Assembly: GCF_004359215.1 (NCBI RefSeq) | Contig: NW_027152022.1 | Coordinates: forward strand, 89,273 to 153,272 | Direction: 5' to 3' | Source: Bremia lactucae | Taxonomy: Eukaryota > Oomycota > Peronosporomycetes > Peronosporales > Peronosporaceae | DNA: 64,000 bases | Part shown: in pieces, positions 1 to 9,289 of the stretch | How positions within the stretch are numbered: position 1 is the first letter of the stretch | Layout: each line of letters begins with the position of its first letter | Notes under the pieces: model-generated | The model's database searches: none | What the model was told of the DNA's origin: nothing | What the model saw: only the letters and a program-made list of their open reading frames with translations | Position numbers and translations under genes: made by a program

Positions 1-933
1 GAAGTGGGCAGGCAGGGCGTAAATGTTTCGTGCATTCGCGCACATAACATCTACGGATGGTCTTATGCTGTTCCACAGCTTGAAGAGCCTCTTCTCCTTC
101 CTCAACGAGGCTTATAAACATAGGTTCCGCTCTATTAGACGGAACCCATGTGCTCGAAGAGCTTGTTCGGTAAACAGGCGTGCTAACGCGGGCAGACTTA
201 AAGTCAAAGTCGGCGCGTAGCGCTATGGCAACTGCCTCTTCGAACGTAGCCGGATGAGATCGGAACAATTCCGTCCGGGCAATGCCTTCATTGAGACCCC
301 CCATAAAAAAGGTCACTACAATTGCCTCTTGCACCGGGTCTTGATGCATAGATGCAATGAGAGTTCTCAACTCCTGGACAAAGACCCCCAGGGTTCTTTT
401 ACCCTGCCGAGTCGCTAGGAGTCGTGCTCGCATGCAAAAAGCCTGATCAGGCGGTGCAAACATGCTGGTCACTTGCTGTTTCAGCGAATCCCATGAGGGG
501 AAAGCGTCGTTTATGGATGTGCTGCACATTAATGCCCACTCTATGGCTCTACCTCCAAGTTTGGACATGGCCATAGCCACATTTGCCTTTCTGGTAAGAA
601 CAAGACGTAATCAATGGACATTTCCATTTGCTCAATTCAAAAAGGGAGATTTTCTCCCTCTTTTCCCTCATTTTTTTTTACATTTACAGTTAGAGGGCGA
701 GCCCTCGGCTCTGAGTCAGGTACGGAGATGTACCGGGTAGGCATAGATGCCGCTAAAGGGTCCTGTACCTGACCGATCAGGGAGGCTTTGTACCGCATGA
801 AAGCTTCAAGCCTTGCATGCAGGACCTCTGGTCCCTGGGAAATAATAAATTCCACGTGCTCAAGCCCGAATAAGATTTTGAGCTTGTCATAAGCGGCGCG
901 TTGCGCTTCTGACAATTCTGGAACCTCTTTCAC
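1..933 (-). pseudogene. Ty3/gypsy Gag, family A (broken, runs off left edge)
   Basis: Structural Gag of an LTR retrotransposon, which would form the cytoplasmic particle around the element RNA. The first 98 codons (933 down to 637) are open and begin [18 protein letters not shown], 61 bp after the LTR end, as expected for a Gag start. Further downstream, Gag-like stretches resembling the retrotransposon Gag capsid domain continue in shifting frames with stops, so the copy is dead. PBS and LTR lie immediately upstream at 975-991 and 994-1478. A second, more decayed copy of the same Gag lies at 26180-27650. The identification rests on position, on matching the second copy and on Gag-like composition; the protease that should follow is outside the window. 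Confidence 0.65.
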
Positions 934-974
934 TGTCGTAAAAAATAAGTCTTGTAAAGACTCAGGCGTAGGTT

Positions 975-991
975 GACTACGAGTGCTACCA
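975..991 (-). other. Primer binding site of gypsy A element
   Basis: On the minus strand the LTR ends ...GCTACA, followed by CC and then TGGTAGCACTCGTAGTC. A TGG start two bases inside an LTR is the usual complement to a tRNA CCA end. The same core TGGTAGCACT follows the family B LTRs. Which tRNA is used was not determined. Confidence 0.7.
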
Positions 992-993
992 GG

Positions 994-1478
994 TGTAGCG
1001 GAGCTATCACGCTCCTAAAGTCAGAGAAAGACTCTCAGACTCAGAGAGTCACTTAGTTCTATTGAGCTTATGGGTTTAACAACTCTGGGAGTCGTACATG
1101 CTATTAAAGCTTAAGGAATCCTAGTTCAAGGGATTCAGGGGTTCGTAAAGCCAAGTGGCAACTAGTGCCCAAGAGGATATACCTTAGAAAGGCTTCTATC
1201 TCTTACAAATCAATGCGCAAGCCTTAGGAAGGCACTTAACGCTTTAAGATCAATGAGGAACTGCACTTTATTTAATTATTTAAATCTAAAAACCTTACCC
1301 TAGCTAATTTAAAATAGATTTCGGCCCCAGATTTATATCTGGCGGCGACCACATAATTATTGCCCATATTTAATGGGATTTAAGCAACTAACTATTTTAA
1401 AATTAGATAAAGGGTATTTTACCCATTTAGTAAATGTACCACAACAACGGTTCTCCAACCGATGTGTGCCCCATTACA
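994..1478 (-). repeat. LTR of gypsy family A (5' LTR, 485 bp)
   Basis: Minus-strand LTR starting TGTAATGGGGCACACATCGG at 1478 and ending CCGCTACA at 994, followed by a primer site and Gag. Related copies lie at 21085-21326 (partial) and 27671-28134. The LTR abuts an integrase fragment of the opposite orientation at 1479, so the element inserted into an older integrase gene. Confidence 0.7.
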
Positions 1479-1948
1479 CTATCAGCTTAAAGACATGAAC
1501 TTTCCCTAGTGACCCTGCCAGTTTAGCAGTGGTCAATAAAACTACGTCCTATGACCGACCTCTCGGCGGTATCATAGGCGAGTTTGATGCTAAAAGCGTG
1601 AGCGAGGCTCAACGCTTTTTGATTAAGCGATTAGCCATCACACGAAAAGTCCGTGACGAGATGGCAAGCGCACAGGACAAGCAAAAAGAATATGCTGACC
1701 GAAATGGTCTCAAAATTAACGAACGCTTTAAAGTGGGTGAAAAAGTACTATTAAGTATTGCTACCCTACCTAAAAATGCAATTTTTGTACTACCTGGAGG
1801 TACTACGAAGTTGTTGCACCGTTTCATTGGGCCCTTTAAGGTGGTAATAGAGGTTGGTGACTCAAATTATAGGCTCACCCTTCCCTCGTATATAAAGACG
1901 CGCCGTATTTTAAGTGGGTCGTCTGAAACGGTATGTAGACTCAAATGA
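1479..1948 (+). pseudogene. Gypsy family A integrase C-terminal fragment
   Basis: The open frame 1529-1948 (139 codons) matches, almost residue for residue, the end of the minus-strand integrase at 16382-17172: both contain YDRPLGGIIGEFDAKSVSEA and ADRNG. It then continues into the typical integrase tail with FIGPFKV and a YRLTLP-like segment, followed by a late frame change. This region follows the DDE core in Ty3/gypsy integrases and contacts DNA. The core itself is missing: the fragment begins exactly where the LTR at 1478 ends, so it was cut by that insertion. Not functional. Confidence 0.75.
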
Positions 1949-2009
1949 GCCTCATACCCCCATTCGTCGAAGAAGACGATGGTGACGCCGACTGTGAGTC
2001 TAGCGGCGA

Positions 2010-2288
2010 TCAGATGAGGGAGACGGTGAATTTACTTGGTGACTGCCTATGAAAAGGAGCACCAGCTGAGGCCTCTTCGCTAGTCTCAAATGGACTAGCA
2101 GAAGTAGCGTAGTGAGAAGAAACAGGGGGTACAGTACCGCCCATGATTTCTTTCACACGCAAGCGGGCGATATTAATTCGCTGCGACCGCTGTATCATCG
2201 CATCGGAATGCGGATGAATGCGGCGCAAGAATTTCGCCTCGTATTGGTCGGGCGTTTCATTTAAACGCAACACGACCGGGTCTTCCAT
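2010..2288 (-). pseudogene. Antisense ORF downstream of gypsy pol, part 2
   Basis: A 92-codon minus-strand frame starting MEDPVVLRLNETPDQYEAKF. The composition looks like a real protein (charged helical stretch RINIARLRVKEIM), unlike the plus-strand frames across it. It lies 3' of the integrase fragment and opposite in direction, the same place and orientation as the accessory gene seen tail to tail with pol at 28140-29195 and 46843-48447. No known domain recognised. It may belong with the 2447-2974 frame as one gene broken by about 160 bp of non-coding DNA or an intron. Confidence 0.35.
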
Positions 2289-2446
2289 AATTTAATGACA
2301 CCATAATAGTTTTGAGCATTTAGAAAAGCGCGTTTTTTGAGCGACGCTATTGTCCCGTTTACACGAGGCCATTCAGAGAGAGGGAGCATAAGTGATATGC
2401 CACCCGTCACACAGCCACGTTTAATACGGCTGGCTTGTGACAGCGA

Positions 2447-2974
2447 CTAAGCACATTCACGCGTCGTCGGCGGAGCGTTACGCTCAGAATCCTCTATGTC
2501 AGAACCATTATGGATAATGGTCTGAGCAAAAGACGGTGTGGTTTTACCCAACGGAGAAGCGGCTGCGCCTTTATGGGCAGCGCTCGCAATAACCGTCGCT
2601 GCGCTATCCAGCGCAGACGACGAGACAGCATTCGTAAGTGTTGCTGTCTCCATGTTATGAGCAATGATAGAAGTTTGGATGGGCAATAATGTGCCATCAT
2701 CCTTCCTCGTGAGATCCTTGTCCGCATCATTACTTTGAGGTGACGGCAACGGTCTCGACTCATTGTAGTCGACAATGAGCGACGGATCAACATCCTCACT
2801 GATTAAGTGGGATGAATCCTTAAGCCCCGTTAACGCGACAGCAGCAGTAGCGGTCGGCGTTTCAGCTAAGGCATTGGACGCTGCAGGGCGTGTTAACGCG
2901 GCGCGCGCGCTAAATGCAAGAGTTAGTGGGCGTCTTCGCAGACGACCCTCCAACGTTGCCCATGTAGGTGGCAC
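2447..2974 (-). pseudogene. Antisense Ala/Ser/Thr-rich ORF downstream of gypsy pol, part 1
   Basis: A 175-codon minus-strand frame with an Ala/Thr/Ser-rich N-terminal half and an acidic segment containing DPSLIVDYNES. The accessory gene at 11896 has a similar low-complexity leader followed by EPSLAVDY, so the two are probably diverged relatives. The ORF lies between the integrase fragment (ends 1948) and the polypurine tract at 3095, i.e. inside the 3' internal region of the plus-strand element but on the opposite strand. Low complexity makes chance openness possible; function unknown. Confidence 0.35.
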
Positions 2975-3094
2975 CTTTGGCGCCGTGTATGAAAACAGAG
3001 GTCGCTAGAGTGAATCAGAGACTTAGCGGCGCGTCAAGCAGCATAGTTCTTCCTTCCACTTTATCGAAGTTTAAAATGTAACTTCGTTCTTTAA

Positions 3095-3106
3095 GGGAGT
3101 GGATAG
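3095..3106 (+). other. Polypurine tract before LTR
   Basis: GGGAGTGGATAG is purine-rich and directly precedes TGTAACTGGC, the start of an LTR-like sequence. This is the normal position of the plus-strand priming tract of an LTR retrotransposon and marks the 3' end of the internal region containing 1479-3094. Confidence 0.55.
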
Positions 3107-3860
3107 TGTAACTGGCTAAAGTTGCCCTAATGTTACACAGTCCCCGTTAAATACACTTGGTGTACTCAAGGGGATGGTCAATTTCTTAAATAAAGTAATT
3201 AGACCCACCACTTGAGTGTGGTTCACATTTGTGACCAACCCTTGTGTATGTGATGCACATAGGTGCATTCACATTAGGAGGGATGTCGCCTAGCGTCATC
3301 CGTTACGCGAGATATATAGAGATACGCTCGCAAAACATATTAGTGTAATCAATAGAGATGACAGTTCAATTTGGTAAAAATTGGAATTTATATTTAATGC
3401 GATTATATTTAAATCGGTCTCAAACTACTTTCTACTTATCAAGTGCGCACGAGGAGTCGAATCACCGCTCCCGTGACGACACGTTTACCAGAGTACCTAG
3501 TGCGTTGGATGAGGTCGCTAAGGCGCCCACCACAATTACCTCACGGCACACGAAATTAGACGGTCAAACAGCTTCTCCGCTGCGCTAGGGTGTGTGCTTA
3601 AGTAGAGCGTGCCCCCATAAAGACTTGCCCACCTACAACTTTCAACTTAAGAAGTGCGCACGTGAAGACGGATTACCGCTTCCGTGACGACACTTGTACT
3701 AAAGTACTTAGCTCGTTGGGTGAGGTCGCTTAGGGGCCCACCAACAATCTCACTGCACGTGTGAGAAGACGGTCAAACCGCCTTCTCACTGTGCCTAAAG
3801 GTGTGTGCGTAAGTAGAGCGTGGCTGCTATAGTAGCACCTGTCTACACCCACCCTTGTGT
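3107..3860 (+). repeat. Long 3' LTR of the plus-strand gypsy element (end uncertain)
   Basis: Begins TGTAACTGGC and carries ATGTTACA about 25 bp further, giving the same palindromic tip (TGTAAC...GTTACA) seen in the family B LTRs. It follows a polypurine tract. The right end is not defined; no primer-site-like sequence is seen after it. It contains the direct repeat at 3434-3850. Confidence 0.45.
3434..3850 (+). repeat. Direct tandem repeat, two units of about 210 bp
   Basis: Unit 1 (3434-3643) and unit 2 (3644-about 3850) share AAGTGCGCACG, CCGTGACGACAC, GGTCAAAC and AAGTAGAGCGTG in the same order and spacing, with many substitutions between. It lies inside the presumed LTR and may represent duplicated U3 regulatory sequence. 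Confidence 0.65.
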
Positions 3861-4159
3861 CTTAATGTGCTTTCGCATTTAAGGGGATCAAGACATCATC
3901 TGCGATTTAAAAAAGTAAGCTCGCCATGCAGGAATACACATCTACAGATGGCATCCAATCATTGGATAAAGTTTATATTTAATTACATTTGGTTTAAATA
4001 TATTTCCCTAGTCGAACGTGAATAAAACAGTGTCTAGTTTTAATCTAGCCACATCATTTGTCAAAAGGATCCAAAAAGACGAGTGAAGGTATTCTACTTT
4101 CATACTTCACTCCTACTTAGTGGCTTGCACTTCATTTGCTGCATCATTGGGGACAAAAT

Positions 4160-5157
4160 AATACTTTTATTGTTGCCTAAATTGTTTATCGGGCATATAA
4201 ATCTAAAATTCCCTTGCGGATCTCCAATATCAATGACGCTATTATAGGATACTTCTTGTCCTCAAAACTGCATCTCATGCTTTACGCGCAAGTAAAAATA
4301 TCGTTTGCCTTGCAAAAGGATATATGGAGCTTTGATTTCTCGTGGTGAAGCGTGTGTCGACACAATATTGGTTAAAACGCAACTTTTTAAAATGGCTGTG
4401 TCATCACTCCCGGGGCTAACTATATTTTGGTGTTGTCGCATGGTGTTAAGTCATCTGGTCGCTCAATCGTCGCATGAATACCCAATTTTCTCTTCCAGAT
4501 GATTTCAATTATCGATGAGCGTGATGTATATATTTGAAATTTCGTTTCTGCAGCTGGTGGTAAAAACATGGTCTTAATTAATCTGAACTTTTTTCCAGCT
4601 CAATGCTTGCGATGCGAAATAACGCATGAATGTCGCATCCATTTCCGAACAGTCCAAGAAAGTTGCTGGAAGTTTTTTTTACGGCATCTCGATTAGTTGT
4701 CGGCTTGCTTCCGATATTGTGACCACAGCAATTGTTGAGCTTGTACAATGGTTCGATATGACATTACTTTATATCTTAATGGCGCAATGAGTCTATTAAA
4801 TACCTAAGCACGTGATATTGGCTGCAAAATATTCAATATGTTGTGCTTTGTCTTATTTGTTAAGCAAACGTGTCGTTAATTTTCGTGCAAAAAGAAGCCA
4901 TCATATTTATATGAATCAGATGCCGGCTCTATTTGTCGCAACGAAAAAGTCAAGATTTCCACGTGTCCTACGCTAAAAGGCTTTATCTCCGTCCAGGAAC
5001 GGGAGGATGTCGTCCCGCTCACGTCTTGTCCATAAAAGTGGATTCGCGCATGCCAGCGCATCACGTTATCCGCTCGTTCTTTTTTTAAGAAACTTCGGTT
5101 GGGGGAGGCACAAATTGCTAAACAGTGACATTCTTGTATGATAAACAGGACTGTCAT
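4160..5157 (-). pseudogene. Degenerate unidentified coding region
   Basis: The minus strand has a 93-codon open frame (5157 down to 4876), and further protein-like stretches follow in shifting frames down to about 4160 (for example IYTSRSSIIEIIWKRKLGIH near 4540 and a segment with IDIGDPQGNFRF near 4220), separated by stops. None matches the retroelement proteins elsewhere in the window. It could be a decayed host gene or an old transposon of another class. I do not recognise a family. Openness of the first frame could be chance. Confidence 0.25.
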
Positions 5158-5501
5158 GTCTACTCTTTATCTATCATAAGATATTTATTGCCCGATAGCC
5201 ACTGCAAACTAACAAAGCCTATGGTCACCGCACAGTCAGGTCCCCCATTCTATTTCAAGCAAGATAAATGGTATTGGATCTTCCACCTGATCGGAGTTTT
5301 TCGAAAGTCTCGTTATATTAGCTCATACTTGCTATTGTTAGCGTCACTATCCCTTACAACTTGCATAAAAAATCTAATCTTTTTCGCATTAGGTCTACTG
5401 CGACAAGGCTACCACCACTTCATTGGTGGCAATCGATTGCATGACTCGTCTAATTTTAATTTTTGTTTTCAAGAGACCGCTACAGTTTTAATTGGAGCGA
5501 G

Positions 5502-5514
5502 TCATTATCATTTT
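5502..5514 (+). promoter_or_regulatory. Oomycete initiator-like element before the effector candidate
   Basis: TCATTATCATTTT lies 60 bp before the ATG at 5562. It resembles the oomycete core initiator (TCATTYY, an N, then CAWTTT) but is one base shorter between the two halves. A pyrimidine-rich stretch follows (CTCTTTCTTTCTTATTTC), as in the flanking region of oomycete promoters. This supports a transcribed gene with a short leader, and the ATG at 5562 over the upstream in-frame ATG at 5463, which lies before the initiator. Confidence 0.5.
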
Positions 5515-5561
5515 GCTTCCGTCTCAGTAAGATCTCTTTCTTTCTTATTTCAACGAGCGAC

Positions 5562-5987
5562 ATGGTGCGTATGCTCCTGATTAGCAGTATTTTTGTGTCT
5601 GCGATTTCCCTCGGAGATTCGAGTGCTTTCCTCGTAGCCGCTAATATAGAGCAGGAAATGCGTGACACAATCCCAGTCGCGCCAGTTGCTAGATACCTGA
5701 AAGCTGGAGAACTGCGCAAATCTGCGAAATCTGAGGAGAGAATGTTTTCCAGCTCCAAACTATTCAAATTCTCCAAAGAAGACGAGAAGTTGTTCCAAGA
5801 AGCCGCGAAAGAGATTACTGATACAGCTTCAACCGCAAAAGGAGCTACAAGCAAATCAGAGACTGTAAAAAGAGAGATAGACCCAGTTGAAAAAACAATG
5901 GCAGCAAAAAGAAGAAAAAGAGCCGATGCAAGAAAGAGAATAGATCTTGAAAATGGCATGGAAAAGCTCAATACAGATGACAACTAA
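5562..5987 (+). CDS. Candidate secreted RXLR-like (RYLK...EER) effector, 141 aa
   Basis: Residues 1-22 or so form a classical signal peptide (MVRMLLISSIFVSAISL, then small residues ending SSA). After a short linker come RYLK at 44-47 and SEER at 57-60, which is the order and spacing of the RXLR-dEER leader of oomycete host-translocated effectors, with Lys in place of the last Arg. The C-terminal 80 residues are charged, Ala/Lys/Glu-rich and helical, without a recognisable WY fold. KRRKR at 116-120 with RKR at 124-126 resembles a nuclear localisation signal. Single exon, intact, stop TAA. The frame opens upstream at 5463, but that start would bury the signal peptide. It lies alone between retroelement debris. 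Family assignment comes from the leader; target and activity are unknown. It could be a non-effector secreted protein. Confidence 0.7.
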   Translation: MVRMLLISSIFVSAISLGDSSAFLVAANIEQEMRDTIPVAPVARYLKAGELRKSAKSEERMFSSSKLFKFSKEDEKLFQEAAKEITDTASTAKGATSKSETVKREIDPVEKTMAAKRRKRADARKRIDLENGMEKLNTDDN

Positions 5988-6219
5988 AAGGATAATACAA
6001 ACAACAATGATGCTACGTAATTTAATGTTGATGTATTAATTAAATCTGTAAGCGTCAAATTTTACTTGACATTTAAAAGCTATTGAAGTAGTACACTCCG
6101 AATTATTTCTGGTTGTCAATTTCGTCAATTTGTTAATTGCGCTGGAGCATATGTTAGGTGAATACGGGGTAATTTCTTAAAGGCATTCAGGTCATATTTA
6201 AAAAGCCCTGTAAGTACAT
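5988..6219. other. AT-rich 3' flank, no gene seen
   Basis: AT-rich spacer between the effector candidate and the first LTR-like repeat. I see no open frame or repeat shared with the rest of the window. Confidence 0.5.
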
Positions 6220-6426
6220 TGTAATGGTGTTTCCGTTTCATAAATATTATTTTCGGTAAGAGGAATAATAAATACGATTTCCTTTAAGAGAAAATCAATA
6301 GATTTTTTGGTCTTTTATCAAATTCGACTTAACAGTTCCAATATTACCAATTTTGGTAATATTGACGCGATAAGACAGTGATTCTTTTAATTGGTTGATT
6401 TTAGTTTGAATCAACCGATCTACACG
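6220..6426 (+). repeat. Small LTR-like repeat (family G)
   Basis: Shares its order of segments with 20838-20997 (minus) and 48579-48805: a TGTAA-type start, AATAATAAATAC, GAGAGGAAA-like and GGTAATATTGACGC, then ATTGGTTGATT. It ends where the family B LTR begins at 6427. Probably a solo LTR or non-autonomous element; its 3' end is not certain. Confidence 0.5.
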
Positions 6427-6864
6427 TGTAACGGGGTGTATCGTTACAAGAAAATTAACACTTTAAGGTTGTTAATTGTATATTATCTAAAAGGTAGAGA
6501 ATATTTGGAGAATATATCTTTACGTGGTAATTTCCTAAAAGCTTATCTATTGGTAGATATACACCATTATATCTACTTTCTCCGCGGTCCAGTCAGCGCT
6601 GGACGCACGCAAAAGAAAAAGACAGATAAGACTTCATTACATGTTTTGTATTAGTTTAAAATTAATTTAGTACTTAATAGACAGAAGCAGAAGAACTTAA
6701 TTATATTAAATACGGTTTTATCAACCTCTTTTAAGCAAGTGCTATAAAGAGAGTCTTCCTTTGCACGTACTAGGTGCGTGAACTGACGTGAGGCACCACT
6801 CGCACCGAGGCAGTGCGAAGTGGACTTTTATTGAAACAGTACAAGTCAGTAGTGCTCCGTTACA
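6427..6864 (+). repeat. LTR of gypsy family B (438 bp, 5' LTR)
   Basis: Starts TGTAACGGGGTGTATCGTTA and ends GCTCCGTTACA, followed by CC and TGGTAGCACTTTGTA. It matches LTRs at 11346-11779, 23884-24324 and 42981-43425 over its whole length, including CGCGGTCCAGTCAGCGCTGG in the middle. It is followed by Gag in the same orientation. Confidence 0.85.
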
Positions 6865-6866
6865 CC

Positions 6867-6881
6867 TGGTAGCACTTTGTA
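6867..6881 (+). other. Primer binding site of gypsy B1
   Basis: TGGTAGCACTTTGTA begins two bases after the LTR end. The sequence is also present after the LTRs ending at 43425 and (minus) 23884. Complementary to a tRNA 3' end ...AGTGCTACCA; the tRNA is not identified. Confidence 0.7.
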
Positions 6882-6884
6882 GTT

Positions 6885-8070
6885 CGTCCGTTTCGCGTGA
6901 TAGCTACTCCTTTCTAAGTGACATAGAAAGGAGTGCGGTCAAACGAATGAGTTCGACCGTAGGGAACGATGCCATCTTGGCCATGCTGTCCGATTTTGAC
7001 AAAGATGCCCTCTATTTATCATCGCCAAGTTCATACACATGAACATGACGAGGCGAAGGAGAAGGTAGCCTTGCTTAATCCGCAAGGCTCTCAACAGGCA
7101 GAATTGTTGAGGTTACAACAAGTACAGAACCCTGTACCTGGGATGACGCACACGCGTCGTCCGGAAACCTGAAAGATTGACATCTCTAAGTATAGGGGAG
7201 TCGAAGAAGACTCTCTCTTGAGATGGTTTGTCGAGTTGGACGATGCATTAAGGGCACGTCACATCGTCGACGAGCAAATGCAAGTCGCATTCGCTCAATC
7301 AGATTAGGCAGGTCGCTCCAAAACTTGGGCATTGAGCCTTACGTTGCGCGACCCATACGTCTTTGGGTCGCTATAGGCTTTTAAAGCCCGGCTCAAACAG
7401 ACGTTTGAACCGCCAAGGGCTGAGTTCAGAGCTCGTTCAGAGCTTCTGAAACTTAAGCAAGGCAAGCGTGATGTTCACGCATATTTTCAGCACATACGAC
7501 TCTTAGCGAGTTGTATAACAAATAACATAGTCCAAGAACACACGTTGATTACGGTGTTCATGCAAGGTCTTACGGATGGTCCCGTAAAGACCCACCTGTT
7601 CCGCTTGGGACTGGATACGCTTCAAGAAGCAACATCCGTTGCGGAATAGAAGGATTTTAAGCTTGAGACAGGCTTAAGCTAGTTCGTCATCGTATCGTCC
7701 TCCATGACGACACGATTTAGGAAGTCCAGAGCACATGGACCTCTCTTACATCGAAAGCGAGAGACCTCGCTTTTCAAACAACAAGCGATTGCAGAAAAAT
7801 GCAATCGCTGTCAAAAGTTAGGACACTATGCTAATAATCGTAGTGCTTCACGCCCAGTACCGAGAGGTACTGACCATAAATATGGACCTAATGCAAAAAG
7901 GGCAACGGTCACGGGTCCGACGTTGTTGCGAAATCACAGCAGCGAGGCGGACCTTAAAAAAACGGTCGGGCTCAATAGGGGCGCAACGCCCTACTGATCC
8001 AGCAACATCAAGAGAATTTGCAAATCTCTTGACTAAAGTTGCTCCAGACACATAATCATTATGTGTCTCT
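6885..8070 (+). pseudogene. Gypsy B1 Gag, broken
   Basis: Recognisable by comparison with the better copies at 43476 and 23833: SRDSYSFLSDIERSAVKRMS near 6895, a capsid region (QVAFAQS...WALSL...DPYVFGSL) and a zinc-knuckle region around 7800 (KCNRCQKLGHYA, where the final Cys is lost). The normal N-terminus (MDMLDDNGNTHH in the 43476 copy) is deleted and several stops and frameshifts interrupt it (for example TGA near 7170 and TAG near 7305). Encodes the particle protein in intact relatives; non-functional here. Confidence 0.8.
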
Positions 8071-8113
8071 GCACCTGGCGATGAGGTATCCCTCATCACC
8101 TTAAAAGTCAAAA

Positions 8114-8854
8114 GTGACAAATGATATGTCACTTGGAGCCCTATTGGACTGTGGAGCGTCGAATAACTTCATTCGTCGCCAGTCGCTAGAGGGTCGTGGG
8201 CTCAAATATGTTGAGCGCGACATCCCTCTAACGAGGATGACGGTGCGTCTAGCGACAGGCGCATTGATAAAAGTAATGAAACGCGTAGTGAAATGTCACT
8301 ACACGTATAAAGATTTACAGTACGATGATAATCACATCGTACTGGATTTGGATAACAAATTTAATGTCATCTTAGGTTTACCTTGGCTCAGAGAATATGA
8401 GCCAAGAATCAGCTGGCAGCATCGATCCGTAAAGATGCCTGCCACTTGTTCATCAGATGGCCATCTGATGAACGTCTTGGAGCGTCCACAAGCGTGTGGA
8501 TGTACTACGAGTGAGTGCGATGGCCTAACGTGTGGTACGGTCGTTATTATAACTGCACAAGATCACAGTGTGATTAGTAATCACACTGTGGAGTCAGCTG
8601 CCGGCGGCTGCGCTAATGCACAGGCAGCGCGGAAGGTCCACTACTCGAAGAAGTCGGGTGGATTGAGACATGAATATACGCCTAGCGGGCGACATTCAAG
8701 GAGTATACCGGTTGCCCCAAAGGGACAACACGATGATCCTAGGTCGAGTAGAGAGTCGACCGTAGAGGACCCGACTGTGATAGCGCAATCACACATTCGG
8801 AAGATGTTGGGAGAAAAGGTCCCCACGTACTTGAGGATAAATCTCCTCAAATAG
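8114..8854 (+). pseudogene. Gypsy B1 retropepsin-like protease and linker
   Basis: A 246-codon open frame that is an internal part of a Gag-Pol polyprotein. The protease active-site loop reads LLDCGASNNF at residues 10-19, with Cys where most retropepsins have Ser or Thr. The second conserved loop is VILGLPWLREYEP (about residues 88-100). The same segment occurs at 21954-22856 (minus) and 44823-45240. After the protease the chain becomes Ser/His-rich linker without a recognised domain. It processes the polyprotein in functional relatives. A stop at 8852 separates it from the downstream linker. Confidence 0.8.
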
Positions 8855-8904
8855 TTGAAGTAACTAGACTTCAAGATCCCGAGGGATTAATCCCTCGGCA
8901 GCAT

Positions 8905-9267
8905 TTGGATAAATCCCATGAAGAAACCGAGACATTTAATGTCTTGATTAATAACGGTTCAAGAGTAGGCGCTTATACTCTTGATCTGTATGCCCCTCCG
9001 AAGTTAACTTCAGAGATAACTCAATTACCAACCCTAGAACCTAAGCGGTTCTTGAAAGATCTGCATGGTGGTAAAATCAAGCAGATCTGCGTACTCGTCA
9101 CAGAGGACGATTACGTAACCGACATTCCGTCAGCGGTCACTTTTGCAGAGAACGAACGGGTTCTCAGCAGCTCATCGATGGACGAAAGTGTCCTCGATGA
9201 GAAGACTCGGATTGAGAGATATACTTCTCAATCCTGGGAGTCACTTAAGACAAATTCTGTATATTAA
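8905..9267 (+). pseudogene. Gypsy B1 protease-to-reverse-transcriptase linker
   Basis: A 120-codon frame containing NVLINNGSRVGAYTLDLYAP and the acidic stretch SAVTFAENERVLSSSSMDES. The same sequence precedes the reverse transcriptase at 45439-46080 and appears on the minus strand at 18400-18900. No own catalytic domain. A stop at 9265 interrupts it before the reverse transcriptase. Confidence 0.7.
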
Positions 9268-9289
9268 GATTTGATTGAATCAAGGGATG

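Noticed and set aside
2775..3008. Plus-strand 77-codon Ala/Arg-rich frame
   Set aside because: Shadow of the minus-strand Ala-rich ORF at 2447-2974.
5463..5561. Upstream in-frame ATG as effector start
   Set aside because: It lies before the initiator-like motif and would place 33 residues before the signal peptide.
5125..5580. 151-codon plus-strand frame before the effector
   Set aside because: It overlaps the effector start in another frame, has no family signal and spans the promoter-like motif; probably chance.
5480..5983. 167-codon minus-strand frame across the effector
   Set aside because: Mirror of the Lys/Ser/Ala-rich coding strand; the plus strand has the signal peptide and EER leader.
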